A program made the translations under genes and the position numbers. Below, piece by piece: positions 1 through 5,058 of a stretch of 6,184 bases of DNA; positions within the stretch are counted from its first letter, which is position 1; each line of letters starts with the position of its first letter. This stretch comes from JBBRYB01 sp038238115. Its GTDB lineage: Bacteria > Actinomycetota > Actinomycetes > Propionibacteriales > Nocardioidaceae. The stretch spans positions 1 to 6,184 of the forward strand of contig JBBRYB010000143.1 in the NCBI GenBank assembly GCA_038238115.1. The letters are read 5' to 3'. The notes below the pieces were generated by a model. The model did not search any database, was not told where the DNA came from, and saw nothing but the letters and a program-made list of their open reading frames with translations.

Positions 1-826
1 ACATTGGGTGGGTGGCCCAGCCGGCCAGCCGCTTGCGGTGGGGCTCCTGGGCGCCGTTGTGCAGAATGTCGGGGGCGATTGTGTGCCTGAACCTTTGCGG
101 TTGCACCCCCTCGTTCCCGGCGTTTGCCCCCCCCCCCCCCCCCCGGACCTTGCAGCGTTCGCGTACCCCGTCCGGGGTCATCGCCCCGCGTTGGGTCAAG
201 AACAAAGCGTCCATGTGGCTCCAGCGGTGACCGGAGCGGCTTCGCAGGTAGCGGTCGACGGCGCGAGCGGTGCGGGCGGAGAAGTACACCGGGCGGATCT
301 TGTTGCCCTTCCCTTTGACGATCGCCATCCCCTTGTCGAGGTCGACCCCGTCGACGGTCAGCCCCGCCAGCTCTGAGACGCGCAGGCCACAGTCGAGCAG
401 CACATGGATGATCGCCTCGTCGCGGCGGTCGTTGAAAGTCTTCGCCGCGCACGTCTTGAGCAGCGCGGCCAGCTCGTCGTCGCCGAGCACCGGGACCGGT
501 TTCGCCTTCGGCTGCGGCGAGGACAGGGTCTTCATCGGGTTGACGTCGAGCTCGTCCTCGTCGACGAGCCAGCCGCAGAACCGGAACAGGCCCCGTTAGC
601 GGGTCTTGACCGTGGAGAGTTCGTTGATGTCGGCGAGTTGGGCGAGCCACTCGCGGATCGCTGCCCGATTGAGTTCGTCGAGCTTCGGCTGGCGGCCTTG
701 CGCCTCGAGCCACCGGCAGAAGAACGTAACGGCTTGACCGTAGATGGTGACGGTGCGATCGGAGCAGCCTTCGGCGCGGAGATGGCAGGCGAAGCTGCGG
801 TGAAGGTCTTGCAACTGAGCGGGCAC
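1..826 (-). pseudogene. Tyrosine recombinase (phage-type integrase), interrupted by an in-frame stop, 3' end outside the window
   Basis: This was a site-specific recombinase that would integrate or excise the surrounding element. Reading starts at a GTG at 826, 10 bases after an in-frame TGA, with no clear ribosome site. Residues 1-76 are the SAM-like core-binding domain. A TAA at 598-596 then interrupts it, but the same frame continues without a break to base 2, giving 274 residues plus the stop. The catalytic domain shows box I CGLRVSEL with Arg149, the beta-hairpin lysine region IVKGKGNK (170-176), and box II RFRHT with Arg247, followed by LAGW. The tyrosine nucleophile lies beyond the left edge. 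The codon after VKTR is usually tyrosine in relatives (from memory), so TAC to TAA is the simplest cause. The HxxR histidine is glutamine (Gln244), and codons 228-232 are a glycine run made by the G18 tract. The family is certain; whether the gene is truly dead or poorly sequenced is open. Confidence 0.88.
127..144. repeat. 18-base C homopolymer (G18 on the coding strand of the integrase)
   Basis: There are eighteen consecutive C residues on the plus strand. On the minus strand they give CGG plus five GGG codons inside the recombinase catalytic domain, just before box II. The frame is kept on both sides. A run of this length is very rare in bacterial coding DNA. It could be a contingency-type slippage tract, but an assembly or base-calling artefact is at least as likely. 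Confidence 0.95.
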
Positions 827-849
827 TCGGCTAGGTCATCTGGTGAGTG

Positions 850-883
850 AGCGTTGTGCTACCTAGGGGGACGCGAGTTCACG
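850..883 (+). repeat. Direct repeat, copy 1
   Basis: This copy begins with the 11-mer AGCGTTGTGCT (850-860), followed by ACCT, and ends with TCACG (879-883). Copy 2 at 969-1003 has the same 11-mer, ACCT and TCACG in the same order, with a one-base insertion after the 11-mer and 14 of 23 matches in the part from ACCT to TCACG. It lies between the divergent integrase start (826) and the small gene at 1063. That suits an arm-type recombinase site or a regulator site, but no function can be read directly. Confidence 0.6.
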
Positions 884-968
884 AGGTATCTTCCCAGTTC
901 AGAGCATTTTTTCGGCTCGGCTGGACCCTCGCCGGCTCGCCCGGCATCTTGGGGGTGCCTACCACGTA

Positions 969-1003
969 AGCGTTGTGCTGACCTGCGGAAACACCGTGTC
1001 ACG
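969..1003 (+). repeat. Direct repeat, copy 2
   Basis: This is the second copy of the AGCGTTGTGCT ... ACCT ... TCACG unit, 119 bases after the first. A weaker third match to the 11-mer, AGCGCTGTGCG (9 of 11), sits at 1007-1017. The spacing is uneven (119 then 38), so this is not an iteron array. Confidence 0.6.
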
Positions 1004-1026
1004 TCGAGCGCTGTGCGCCCAGTTAT

Positions 1027-1042
1027 CGGGCGAGTTCGCCCG
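1027..1042. promoter_or_regulatory. Perfect 16-base palindrome upstream of the small gene; candidate operator
   Basis: CGGGCGA and TCGCCCG are exact reverse complements separated by GT, ending 20 bases before the ATG at 1063. The two-base centre makes it better as a site for a dimeric protein than as an RNA hairpin. Its place just upstream of a ribosome site suggests control of the small gene (inference). No matching sigma-factor hexamers were recognised beside it. Confidence 0.4.
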
Positions 1043-1062
1043 CACTTTGGGAAGGCGTAACC

Positions 1063-1209
1063 ATGACCACCATTGGAGCAAATCGACAGGTCGACATCGA
1101 GCGGCTGGCTATCGACGACGCCGGCGGCATCACCTACTACCGCGGTAACGACGAGCTCCACCACGGCCTACGCCAGTCCGGACTCATTGTCATCATTGAG
1201 GGACCGTAG
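1063..1209 (+). CDS. Small hypothetical protein, 48 residues
   Basis: I do not recognise this family. The ATG at 1063 has a good ribosome site (GGGAAGG at 1050-1056, 6-base spacing). The protein starts MTTIGANRQVDIERLAIDDA and ends GLIVIIEGP before a TAG at 1207-1209. It is soluble, has no membrane segment or signal peptide, and about three quarters of its codons end in G or C. It is the first plus-strand gene, read divergently from the broken integrase and preceded by the palindrome at 1027-1042. After the TAG the same frame stays open for another 67 codons to a TGA at 1411-1413, with protein-like content and similar third-base use. The gene could therefore be the front part of a 115-residue protein cut by a nonsense mutation. 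The ribosome site supports the start; the true end is uncertain. Confidence 0.5.
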   Translation: MTTIGANRQVDIERLAIDDAGGITYYRGNDELHHGLRQSGLIVIIEGP

Positions 1210-1235
1210 GCGTACGTATCGACCGGCCGGAACCG

Positions 1236-1251
1236 CAGCCGGCTTCGGCTG
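1236..1251 (+). terminator. Short hairpin after the small gene, possible weak terminator
   Basis: CAGCCG and CGGCTG pair perfectly across a GCTT loop, 26 bases after the TAG at 1207. There is no T-run, so an intrinsic terminator is doubtful, and the hairpin would lie inside the gene if the longer reading frame is real. The rest of 1252-1443 shows no recognisable gene. Confidence 0.2.
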
Positions 1252-1443
1252 GAAGGGCTAACCGGCCGCCAACCTGCGCGCGTCGCGACGAGTCTGCGCG
1301 AGGACAGCGACCAGACCTTACTCGGCGTCTACAGCGTGGGCACCGTCGGTCCTGTGCGCAAAGCAGGCGCGGAAGCACGCGCGACGGCTACTCCACGCGG
1401 CGAACCTCGCTGACCTGACGCCCACCACAACCGTTGCCTTGTC

Positions 1444-1474
1444 TTGACACCTGTGTTTCAACGAGTGCTAGCTT
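1444..1474 (+). promoter_or_regulatory. Sigma-70-type promoter for the PD40 protein gene
   Basis: A perfect TTGACA (1444-1449) is followed after 19 bases by TAGCTT (1469-1474). The spacer is slightly long, but TAGnnT -10 boxes are common in actinobacteria. Transcription would start near 1481, giving a leader of about 20 bases that holds the ribosome site AAGAAGGG (1486-1493). No operator is evident, so expression may be constitutive. Confidence 0.6.
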
Positions 1475-1501
1475 GAGCCGCCTAGAAGAAGGGTGTCTAC
1501 C

Positions 1502-2461
1502 ATGAGACGATCCCTCTCGGTTGCAGCGGTCTTGGCGCTCACTCCACTTGGACTGGCGGTGCTCGTTGCGTCGTCAAGTGCGACAACGCCTGGTCGTAAC
1601 GGCAGAATTGCGTTCTCCGCCGACTCTGGGCATGGGCTAGAAGTTTTCACCATCAGGCCAAACGGTCGAGGTTTGCGGCAAGTGACCCCGGGCATGCGCG
1701 GCGACGCCACCGCTGTTGACTGGTCGCCTGACGGCGACACGATCGTTTTCGAACATGATTTCTTCGAGCCCGACAGAGACGTTGACCACGGTCAGATATT
1801 GACCATCAATGCGGATGGCAGCCACCTGCGTTGGCTGACAAAAGCTGGGGTGAAGAGCCAACCGGCCTACACACCTGACGGACGTCACCTGGTCTATATG
1901 CGCGGTGACAGCGCCGCTCCTCAGGGCATCTTCATCATGCGCACAGACGGCTCCCACCGCCGCCGCCTCACGACCAACCCCTTCGGGATCGAGTTCGGTG
2001 ACGCAGACCCCAACGTCTCCCCTGACGGGCGAACGGTGACATTCGTGCGGCACAAGGTGGAAGGAGAGCTGCAAGCGCTTTATGCGGTCAGCATCGACGG
2101 CACGCATGAGCGCCAGATCCTGTCCTACCGTCACGAGATCGCCATCAAGCACGACTGGGCGCCTAGCGGGAACCGGATCGTGGTCACCACGCAAGCGGAC
2201 TACCCCAACGGTCGCTCGCCCAACATCGCGACAGTGAGGCCCGACGGTTCGGGTCTCAAAAAGTTGACGCACTATCGCGGCGGTGCAAACGGCGCGTTTG
2301 CCGGCTCATACTCCCCGAACGGACGGTGGATTGTTTTCCGCGTGGAAAATCTGGCAAGAGAGAGGTTCCGGCTGTACAAGATGAGGCCCGATGGCAGTGA
2401 TAGAACGTTGATCTCGCGATTGCCGTTCGCCCCTCGAAGCAGTGACTGGAGCAGCAGGTAA
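1502..2461 (+). CDS. Secreted PD40/TolB-like beta-propeller protein
   Basis: This is an intact 319-residue exported protein with a TolB-type propeller fold. Residues 1-27 are a Sec signal peptide: MRRS, a hydrophobic core, then SSSA before TTPG. There is no lipobox cysteine, so it is probably released or held at the cell surface. Propeller blades are marked by repeats of the form W/Y-SPDG-hydrophobic strand: VDWSPDGDTIVF (72-83), AYTPDGRHLVY (122-132), NVSPDGRTVTF (171-181), DWAPSGNRIVV (218-228) and SYSPNGRWIVF (269-279). DWSSR at the end may close the ring. Between them are D/N-G strands such as INADGSHLRWLT and MRPDGSDRTLI. The ATG at 1502 is chosen over the in-frame GTG at 1493 because AAGAAGGG sits 8 bases before the ATG and overlaps the GTG. 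It has its own promoter and terminator, so it is a single-gene unit. Members often act as envelope scaffolds or have no known substrate. No catalytic domain is visible, and the function is unknown. Confidence 0.9.
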   Translation: MRRSLSVAAVLALTPLGLAVLVASSSATTPGRNGRIAFSADSGHGLEVFTIRPNGRGLRQVTPGMRGDATAVDWSPDGDTIVFEHDFFEPDRDVDHGQILTINADGSHLRWLTKAGVKSQPAYTPDGRHLVYMRGDSAAPQGIFIMRTDGSHRRRLTTNPFGIEFGDADPNVSPDGRTVTFVRHKVEGELQALYAVSIDGTHERQILSYRHEIAIKHDWAPSGNRIVVTTQADYPNGRSPNIATVRPDGSGLKKLTHYRGGANGAFAGSYSPNGRWIVFRVENLARERFRLYKMRPDGSDRTLISRLPFAPRSSDWSSR

Positions 2462-2477
2462 CCGTCGACCCGGCAGA

Positions 2478-2515
2478 ACCGCCCGACCCGAGTTCCCCCC
2501 ATAGTCGCGGGCGGT
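2478..2515 (+). terminator. Hairpin terminator candidate after the PD40 gene
   Basis: ACCGCCCG (2478-2485) pairs perfectly with CGGGCGGT (2508-2515) over a 22-base loop, 16 bases after the stop codon. It is followed by CTCTGTT, only a weak T-rich tail. The position suits a terminator; the long loop and short tail lower confidence. Confidence 0.5.
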
Positions 2516-2526
2516 CTCTGTTGCGG

Positions 2527-2535
2527 CCCCCCCCC
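2527..2535. repeat. 9-base C homopolymer
   Basis: Nine consecutive C residues lie just past the terminator of the PD40 gene and before the block of small element genes. It is the second long C run in the window after C18 at 127-144. It may mark a slippage site, an assembly join, or nothing. Confidence 0.9.
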
Positions 2536-2593
2536 GTAGGGATTGAGCCGCTTCGTCCACTTGGCGGCCCTGAGCCGGTTGCGCCGCCGTTGA

Positions 2594-2626
2594 CGTCGAG
2601 GACCAGTCCTAAGCAGGTCCTCGACG
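2594..2626. other. Strong 11-bp stem-loop in the gap before the DUF6221-like gene
   Basis: CGTCGAGGACC (2594-2604) pairs perfectly with GGTCCTCGACG (2616-2626) over an 11-base loop. It lies 39 bases upstream of the ATG at 2666 and has no T-run. It could be a leader structure, a protein site or an element-end inverted repeat. Another possibility is that it is part of a decayed coding region, since protein-like sequence (SPKQVLDDAR) can be read across its right half in the frame beginning at 2605. Confidence 0.45.
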
Positions 2627-2665
2627 ACGCGCGAGCGGGCCGCGTACGAGTCGAAGGCGCGGCTG

Positions 2666-2869
2666 ATGTTCTGGCATCAGCGTGAGCTGATCCCAGCGAA
2701 GGACGACGCCGCGCCTCCGCTCGGGGAATGCATGTGCAGCAACGGGTGGCCCTGCCCGACCCTGATGGTCCTCAGCCACACCTACGCCGACCACCCGGAT
2801 TTCAAGATGAAGTGGCGTCGGCCGTTCGGCCAGGCCGCACCCGACCAGCCAACCAAGATGGAGAAGTGA
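2666..2869 (+). CDS. Small DUF6221-like hypothetical protein, probably shortened at the N-terminus
   Basis: This 67-residue protein has an LSHTYADHPDFKMKW segment (36-50). It closely resembles the C-terminal LPYADHPDYREEWRP signature that I recall for DUF6221, a family of unknown function in actinobacterial phages and integrative elements. Before it is a cysteine cluster ECMCSNGWPC (21-30) that could bind metal. The ATG at 2666 has GAAGG 8 bases upstream (2653-2657), but protein-like sequence continues upstream in the same frame (ERAAYESKARL) back to a TGA at 2591. A different frame before that reads SPKQVLDDAR. An older, longer N-terminus lost through a frameshift near 2630 is therefore plausible. 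The start codon lies inside a perfect 7-bp inverted repeat (2662-2668 with 2675-2681). The assignment rests on one motif seen by eye. Confidence 0.6.
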   Translation: MFWHQRELIPAKDDAAPPLGECMCSNGWPCPTLMVLSHTYADHPDFKMKWRRPFGQAAPDQPTKMEK

Positions 2870-2911
2870 TCCGGCAGGTATATCCCGGCATAGACCCGCA
2901 GTCTCACCCGC

Positions 2912-3088
2912 ATGCCAGGCGTGCAGTACGTGAGCCCCAGCCGGGCCGTGCTGGTGCGACGAGACAGCGAGTGGTATCCCGGCCACGTCGAGGCCTGGCG
3001 GCGCGAGGACGGTGACTGCTGGCGTTCGTGCGCTACAGCGTCGGGGTCGGGGCCGTGCATCTCGACTGGCTCCCCCGCTGCTCGGTAG
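2912..3088 (+). pseudogene. Small hypothetical protein with two compensating frameshifts
   Basis: The literal frame runs from ATG 2912 to TAG 3086-3088 (58 residues). Its first part, QYVSPSRAVLVRRDSEWYPG and on to AWRREDGD, looks like a beta-rich accessory protein. From about 3015 the literal translation turns into low-quality Ser/Cys/Ala sequence. The next frame instead reads LAFVRYSVGVGAVHLDWLP, a convincing continuation. At the CCCCC run (3071-3075), dropping one C returns to the first frame and ends PAAR-stop. The simplest history is loss of a G in a TGGC context near 3016-3018 (restoring GD-WLAFVRY) and gain of a C in the run. The restored protein would be about 58 residues. From memory, small actinobacterial element proteins share a GEWYPG...VRY...G...HLDW pattern, but no function is known to me. 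No clear ribosome site precedes it. Confidence 0.5.
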
Positions 3089-3141
3089 TGGGTCAGTTCG
3101 AAGCCGGGCGTGGTGGGCGGCCATCGAGTAGGCTCGCGACC

Positions 3142-3330
3142 ATGCTGCTCAAGCTGTTGCGGATACTGCTGCTGTTCGTCATCGGCGTGCTGCTGTTTGG
3201 TGTGGTCGTTGCGCTCACCAGCAACACAGGCGTCGTGGAGTGGGCCGCCCTGCTGGCCGCAGGCGCCCTGCTGGTCTTTGCTGCGTCTCGCGTGTGGCGC
3301 ATTGGCGACGTATCGCGCATCGGACCTTGA
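3142..3330 (+). CDS. Small two-helix integral membrane protein, 62 residues
   Basis: The protein is almost entirely two hydrophobic helices, at roughly residues 4-25 (LLRILLLFVIGVLLFGVVVA) and 31-50 (VVEWAALLAAGALLVFAASR), joined by a short TSNTG turn. It ends in a short polar tail, VWRIGDVSRIGP. A Lys and an Arg near the N-terminus and Arg residues after helix 2 suggest both ends face the cytoplasm. The ATG at 3142 is preferred because hydrophobic sequence starts there; an AGTAGG-like site lies about 9 bases upstream. The frame is open back past 3028, but that part belongs to the shifted middle of the preceding gene. Small proteins of this kind are common in actinobacterial mobile elements, and no function can be assigned. 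Confidence 0.6.
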   Translation: MLLKLLRILLLFVIGVLLFGVVVALTSNTGVVEWAALLAAGALLVFAASRVWRIGDVSRIGP

Positions 3331-3420
3331 ACCAGGACCCGCCAACTCCGATCAGAGCGACGGTAGCTACCACTAAGCCCCCTGTTCGAGCAGACCGGCG
3401 ATCTCGGTCAGGGCCCACAC

Positions 3421-3729
3421 GTGGTCGATCCAGCGTCAAGGTGTGGGCGATTCATCGCCCACGGCAGGCTCGCGCCGTCTTGTACGACGTGCTCTCTGCC
3501 GGACGGCACGAGCCATCGCTCGCTGTCGCGGGCCGACGTCGAGGCCCTGGCAATGCAGGTCTACCGCTGGCGGCGTCATCTCGACGACGCCGATCCGTAC
3601 TGGTTGACCGCCGGCCGGGCGGCCGACGTGCTCCGGATCCACGTCACGCGGGTCAACCAGCTCGTCGCGGCGGCCAGTACCAGCGGTAGCCAGCGACACT
3701 GTCTGAATCGTCAGGTGTCATCGTCGTAG
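3421..3729 (+). CDS. Excisionase/MerR-like HTH protein, possibly truncated at both ends
   Basis: Residues 61-83 (WLTAGRAADVLRIHVTRVNQ, then LVA) form a helix-turn-helix like that of excisionases and AlpA/MerR-type DNA-binding proteins, where WLT-AA-VL-V--RVNQL is typical. Before it is an amphipathic helix, LSRADVEALAMQVYRWRRHL (35-54). The N-terminal part has Cys8, His14 and CTTC (21-24), which could bind zinc. The GTG at 3421 is the first usable start, but the frame is open back to a TAG at 3364 with protein-like sequence (PLFEQTGD), so the real start may be upstream in another frame. After LVAAA the sequence becomes a serine-rich tail (GSQRHCLNRQVSSS) rather than the basic wing expected of this fold, which suggests truncation or another frameshift. 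In an element with an integrase, a directionality factor or element regulator is the natural guess. Confidence 0.62.
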   Translation: MVDPASRCGRFIAHGRLAPSCTTCSLPDGTSHRSLSRADVEALAMQVYRWRRHLDDADPYWLTAGRAADVLRIHVTRVNQLVAAASTSGSQRHCLNRQVSSS

Positions 3730-3756
3730 GCTCCCCACGTTGCGTGCGGGTGGTGT

Positions 3757-3799
3757 CCCCCGAGTCGAGTAGGAGACCAATCCGAGCTCGACCCGGGGG
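3757..3799. terminator. Bidirectional terminator between convergent genes
   Basis: CCCCCGAGTCGAG (3757-3769) pairs with CTCGACCCGGGGG (3787-3799), 13 bp with one A-C mismatch over a 17-base loop. It sits 27 bases after the plus-strand stop at 3729 and 6 bases after the minus-strand stop at 3806. On the plus strand it is followed by AGTCATTTA. Its position between two converging transcription units supports shared termination. Confidence 0.65.
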
Positions 3800-3805
3800 A
3801 GTCAT

Positions 3806-4042
3806 TTACGGGCGGTGCTTGCACCTAAGTAGGTGTGCTCGCCGGAGGACGTTGATCAGCCGTATGTCGTGGGCCGCGAGTTGCCGATACGGCCTCGCGA
3901 TGGCCTCGGCGGTTGCGTGGCGCAACACCCAGGACGCGCGCTCGGGCGAGTCACGGCGGCCCTCAGGCGGCCCCCATTCCTGCGGAAAGGTGGAGAGCGT
4001 CCGGGCGTGCTCGGCGTGCTCCTCGGAGCCATCGTGATTCAT
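3806..4042 (-). CDS. Hypothetical protein, 78 residues, last gene of the ATPase-HNH operon
   Basis: I do not recognise the family with confidence. Its ATG overlaps the stop of the upstream gene as ATGA (4042-4039), and AAGGAG lies 11 bases before it (4059-4054), so it is translationally coupled. The protein opens with an acidic, His-rich stretch (MNHDGSEEHAEHA). A WG-PEG segment (FPQEWGPPEG, 19-28) follows, then a helical, arginine-rich half (PERASWVLRHATAEAIARPY, then RQLAAHDIRLINVLRR) ending RCKHRP. This looks like a small soluble, possibly nucleic-acid-binding protein. No catalytic motif or membrane segment is visible. It ends just before the shared terminator at 3757-3799. Confidence 0.68.
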   Translation of the reverse strand: MNHDGSEEHAEHARTLSTFPQEWGPPEGRRDSPERASWVLRHATAEAIARPYRQLAAHDIRLINVLRRAHLLRCKHRP

Positions 4043-4509
4043 TTTGCGACCATCTCCTTGACTCTCTTTGCTGTCTTGGTGATCCGACGCGGTTTGGCTG
4101 CCCCGCTCCCGAACACGGGCTTTGGAGTCGACCGCTCGAACGCGGCGACCGCTTCCCGCGCTGGCTCGTGCGCTTCTGCTGCGGCCTGCGATGCGCCGAT
4201 GCCGCGTCGAGTCATGGCGTCGTGCGCCGTCGTGAACGCAACCAGCCGAACCCGCTCCCGTTCGGCAGTCCAGGCTTCGGACGCGTGGGTGTAGTCGAGG
4301 TTCGCCTGGCTGTTTCCCAGGTCGCGGCGAGCAACGCCCGTCGCCAGCGCGGCGGCGTCGGCGACCGAGATCGCTGGAGATCCTCGCCAGTCGACGCCGC
4401 CGAGGGGTCCAAACAACGCGGTCGCCTCAGCCTCGATGTCGGCCTCGGGCTTCTGCAGGTGCGCCGCGACCTCGGAGATCGTGACGGCGTTCTCTATCAA
4501 GAACGACAT
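4039..4509 (-). CDS. Hypothetical helical protein, 156 residues, conserved-looking element protein
   Basis: The ATG at 4509 has a strong ribosome site, AAAGGAAG (4522-4515), 5 bases upstream. Residues 8-34 (AVTISEVAAHLQKPEADIEA, then EATALFG) look like a helix-turn-helix-style N-terminus. They are followed by a short GGVDWRGSPAISVADAAALAT segment with the look of a small alpha/beta module. The middle (65-125) is a long charged helix rich in Ala, Glu and Arg (EAWTAERERVRLVAFTTAHD) and may form a coiled coil. The tail is basic (PRRITKTAKRVKEMVAK). This arrangement fits a DNA-associated accessory protein of an integrative element or phage. I recall similar proteins next to RepA-like ATPases in actinobacteria but cannot name a family. 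Its stop overlaps the start of the next gene (ATGA). Confidence 0.75.
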   Translation of the reverse strand: MSFLIENAVTISEVAAHLQKPEADIEAEATALFGPLGGVDWRGSPAISVADAAALATGVARRDLGNSQANLDYTHASEAWTAERERVRLVAFTTAHDAMTRRGIGASQAAAEAHEPAREAVAAFERSTPKPVFGSGAAKPRRITKTAKRVKEMVAK

Positions 4510-4593
4510 GGGAACTTCCTTTCGGTTCGGTGGTTCATCGGTGGATTGTGGGAAGGTTTCGCCGATGTTCCGGCGCAGAGGAAATACCGCGCA

Positions 4594-4638
4594 CTATGCG
4601 GAGGTGCGTGCCTGGCGCTGCACCAAAAGTGCGCTCAT
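4594..4638 (-). CDS. Tiny ORF overlapping the HNH stop, probably a remnant
   Basis: An ATG at 4638 overlaps the TGA of the HNH gene as ATGA and gives MSALLVQRQARTSA before a TAG. The overlap copies the coupling seen elsewhere in this operon, so it may be the start of a gene cut short by a nonsense codon, or chance. Nothing recognisable follows in 4593-4510 apart from the ribosome site of the next gene. Confidence 0.2.
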   Translation of the reverse strand: MSALLVQRQARTSA

Positions 4639-5058
4639 GCCGCACCGCCGCTGATCGTTGAGCCGGCAGTGTCGGCTTCCGCTTCCCCATGCCAGTTGCG
4701 CGAATGGCCGTAGCACTGGGCGCCTTCGCGTCGGCAGAAGTAGCCGAGGCCGTCGGGGTGCCAGGTGCCCGGTGGCGCGGCGCCTGGGTTCCGTTCGGGA
4801 TGCTCGTCGGCCGCGACTGTAGCCCGGTCGCGGTTGCACTTGCGATGGACGGCCCGCAGGTTCTCGGACGCGAACGGGTGACCACCCTCGGCCAACGGCA
4901 CAATGTGGTCGACCTCGGTGCTGAGCGGGTGTGGGGTCGGCATGGTGCTCAGCGGCTTGAGGCAGATCTGGCATACGCCGTGCGCGCGGTACAGGGCCGA
5001 CTTCTTGGCTTGCCGCCACGCCGCTGTGTCGTCACGGCCCGGGTCGACGGGTTGGCAT
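4635..5058 (-). pseudogene. HNH endonuclease with a frameshift near its start
   Basis: HNH proteins are metal-dependent DNA nickases or nucleases, frequent in phages and mobile elements. A clear start exists: ATG at 5058 with AAGGAGG at 5070-5064, overlapping an upstream TGA as TGATG. The literal frame gives only MPTRRPGP before a TGA at 5034-5032. Removing one base from the CCCGGGCC run (5043-5036) gives a 140-residue protein that opens MPTRRPGRDDTAAW. It carries the zinc cysteines CQIC (29-32), the core EVDHIVPLAEGG (48-59) with the catalytic Asp50-His51, and ENLRAVHRKCN (65-75). An unusual C-terminal part (GLGYFCRREGAQCYGH) has two further cysteines. The conserved frame contains no start codon before an ATG at 4943, and starting there would lose the CQIC pair. 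The one-base gain is either real inactivation or a sequence error. The family assignment is firm. Confidence 0.82.

Noticed and set aside
1..150. Frameshift of the integrase at the poly-G tract
   Set aside because: I first suspected a shift there. Counting codons from 826 shows RFRHT and LAGW are in the same frame as GLRVSEL, so the tract as written keeps the frame.
404..850. 148-codon plus-strand ORF opposite the integrase
   Set aside because: It is antisense to the conserved recombinase frame; its acidic, repetitive composition is the mirror of GC-rich codons, and it has no recognisable domain.
904..920. T6 run after GAGCA as a terminator or UP element
   Set aside because: No stable stem precedes the T-run on the plus strand, and no promoter hexamers face the integrase on the minus strand.
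1637..2272. 211-codon minus-strand ORF
   Set aside because: It lies wholly inside the PD40 gene, which has a promoter, ribosome site, signal peptide and repeated SPDG motifs. The minus ORF shows none of these.
2462..2665. tRNA or attachment site in the gap after the PD40 gene
   Set aside because: The stem-loops at 2478-2515 and 2594-2626 do not form a cloverleaf, there is no T-loop GTTCRA pattern, and no matching repeat was found elsewhere in the window.
2609..3345. Two long minus-strand ORFs (171 and 187 codons)
   Set aside because: They are antisense to four plus-strand small genes with protein-like motifs, and their translations are Pro/Arg/His-rich as expected of shadows in GC-rich DNA.
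3913..4713. 266-codon plus-strand ORF
   Set aside because: It is antisense to the coupled 4509-4039 and 4042-3806 genes, which have good ribosome sites and an ATGA overlap; it has no domain and an Arg/Gly-rich composition.
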